35,538 nucleotides of DNA from Desulfobacterales bacterium (GTDB lineage: Bacteria; Desulfobacterota; Desulfobacteria; Desulfobacterales; JAHEIW01), in the NCBI GenBank assembly GCA_020353355.1, contig CP070694.1, positions 3,627,016 to 3,662,553 on the forward strand, read 5' to 3'. The notes beneath the pieces are model-generated. The model saw nothing but the letters and a program-made list of their open reading frames with translations, made no database searches and was not told the origin of the DNA. Positions 34,443 to 35,538 of this stretch are shown one piece after another (position 1 is the stretch's first letter; each line of letters opens with the position of its first letter). The position numbers and the translations under genes were made by a program.

Positions 34443-35538
34443 TTGCTCGCAAAAGTACTCAGCAGTGCTGTACTTGGAATAGATGCCTATCAGGTTGAAG
34501 TCGAGGTGGATATCACCTCAGGCCTGCCGACCTTTACCACGGTTGGCCTGCCTGAAGCATCGGTCAAAGAAAGCAAAGAGCGGGTCAAATCGGCAATCAA
34601 CAATTCAGGCTACCACTTTCCGGCTGACCGCATCACGGTTAATTTGGCCCCGGCTGACATTAAAAAGGAAGGAACCGGATTTGATCTGCCCATTGCCCTG
34701 GGCATCTTGACCGCCACCGGTATTATCCCCCAGGCTATTGTCTCTCAATATCTGATATTAGGCGAACTCTCTCTGGACGGCCGCATCAAGCCTGTCAAAG
34801 GGTCGCTGCCCATGGCCTTGGCCGCCAAAGCAGCCGGATATGCGGCCATCATCGTTCCCTATGACAACGGCCGTGAGGCATCCGTGGTCAGGGAAATATC
34901 GGTCTTACCGGCCAAAACCCTGTCCCAGGTCATCGGCTTTTTTCGCGGCTTTTCGCCCATTGCGGCCGCACAGATCGATATATCGGCGTTGTTTGATAAG
35001 GACAGTCATTTTGAAGTTGATTATGCCGAGGTCATGGGTCAGGAGCATGTCAAGCGCGCATTGGAAATTGCCGCCGCCGGCGGGCACAATCTGATTATGA
35101 TCGGCCCGCCGGGTTCCGGGAAAACCATGCTGGCCAAGCGTTTACCGACAATCCTGCCGCCAATTACGTTCAACGAATCCATCGAAACCACAAAGATCTT
35201 CAGTGTGGTGGGTATGCTGGAAAAAGGCCAGGCCCTGATTACCCGGCGCCCCTTCCGATCTCCCCATCACACCATATCCGATGCCGGGTTAATCGGCGGC
35301 GGACACATTCCCAGACCCGGCGAGGTCAGCCTGGCGCACAACGGAGTTCTTTTTTTAGACGAACTGCCGGAATTCAAAAAAAACGTCCTGGAGGTCCTGC
35401 GCCAGCCGATAGAAGATTTAAAGGTGACTATATCGCGGGCATCGTCCACCCTTACCTATCCGTCCAGCTTTATGCTGGTGGCCGCCATGAATCCGTGCCC
35501 CTGCGGATATTTCACCGATCCCAAGCACGAATGCCGCT
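34443..35538 (+). CDS. comM: ComM/YifB-family Mg-chelatase-like AAA+ ATPase, 3' end cut by window
   Basis: The frame starts at TTG 34443 and runs off the window end after 365 codons; the family is usually about 500 residues. The start [15 protein letters not shown] is the classic ComM/YifB opening, so TTG is preferred over ATG 34428; GGAGG at 34434-34438 supports it. The N-terminal ChlI/LonC-like domain (1-165) is followed by the AAA+ module with Walker [29 protein letters not shown] and Walker [11 protein letters not shown]. ComM is a hexameric helicase that aids branch migration during natural transformation; type IV pili in the same region would be compatible with DNA uptake, but this link is speculative. 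Confidence 0.95.
   Translation, partial: MLAKVLSSAVLGIDAYQVEVEVDITSGLPTFTTVGLPEASVKESKERVKSAINNSGYHFPADRITVNLAPADIKKEGTGFDLPIALGILTATGIIPQAIVSQYLILGELSLDGRIKPVKGSLPMALAAKAAGYAAIIVPYDNGREASVVREISVLPAKTLSQVIGFFRGFSPIAAAQIDISALFDKDSHFEVDYAEVMGQEHVKRALEIAAAGGHNLIMIGPPGSGKTMLAKRLPTILPPITFNESIETTKIFSVVGMLEKGQALITRRPFRSPHHTISDAGLIGGGHIPRPGEVSLAHNGVLFLDELPEFKKNVLEVLRQPIEDLKVTISRASSTLTYPSSFMLVAAMNPCPCGYFTDPKHECR

Overview
The window looks like a chromosomal segment of a Gram-negative, probably anaerobic Desulfobacterota-type bacterium (Desulfobacterales-like). This is inferred from gene content: LpxC (lipid A), a type IV pilus secretin operon, sigma-54-type two-component regulators, a DUF4390-NtrY-NtrX cluster, a LysR regulator resembling the selenium-metabolism type, a stand-alone PflA-like radical SAM protein and DUF3568/FmdB-type small proteins. 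No species assignment is possible from the sequence alone. There are no phage, IS, CRISPR or rRNA/tRNA genes that I could see. Both end genes are cut by the window edges.

Layout. 1-4.4 kb: the C-terminal part of a P-loop kinase-like protein, a hairpin-rich gap, a possible 28-residue membrane peptide, a PilZ protein, a DUF2333-like membrane protein, a DUF3568-like lipoprotein gene interrupted by an in-frame TAA, and a FemAB/GNAT-like protein. 4.5-6.5 kb: an fmdB-type zinc ribbon, a Fur-FeoA fusion regulator and a COG1313 radical SAM protein form a + strand cluster behind a clear promoter and a 14-bp palindrome. 6.6-8.6 kb: a PPP-family phosphatase, a two-SH3b exported protein and a membrane-anchored TPR protein. 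8.7-11.6 kb (-): an NtrC-type response regulator and its histidine kinase. 11.6-18.6 kb: a 600-bp regulatory region holding what looks like a complete transcription unit for a ~220-nt structured RNA (promoter, several helices, intrinsic terminator), then an XRE-type regulator and pilMNOPQ, closed by a bidirectional terminator. 18.7-22.2 kb (-): serS-thrC-TPR lipoprotein (PilF/PilW-like) with 4-bp overlaps. 22.4-26.9 kb: 5-formyl-THF cyclo-ligase, a potassium channel with RCK domain, protein-isoaspartate methyltransferase, a DUF368 polyprenyl-phosphate translocase and a LysR regulator. 27.1-34.0 kb (-): lpxC, DUF4390, ntrY, ntrX, rsmD, coaD. 34.4 kb to the end: a ComM/YifB Mg-chelatase-like AAA+ ATPase.

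Themes. Envelope and pilus functions dominate: the PilMNOP inner-membrane platform and PilQ secretin, a nearby candidate pilotin, lipid A synthesis, an undecaprenyl-phosphate recycler and an NtrYX system placed beside lpxC. The most interesting non-coding signals are the putative RNA ahead of the pil operon, paired 13-bp direct repeats over its promoter region, two MITE-like elements of 120-127 bp with perfect terminal inverted repeats, and related inverted-repeat clusters on both sides of ntrX. All functional calls rest on reading motifs by eye; no database search was run.
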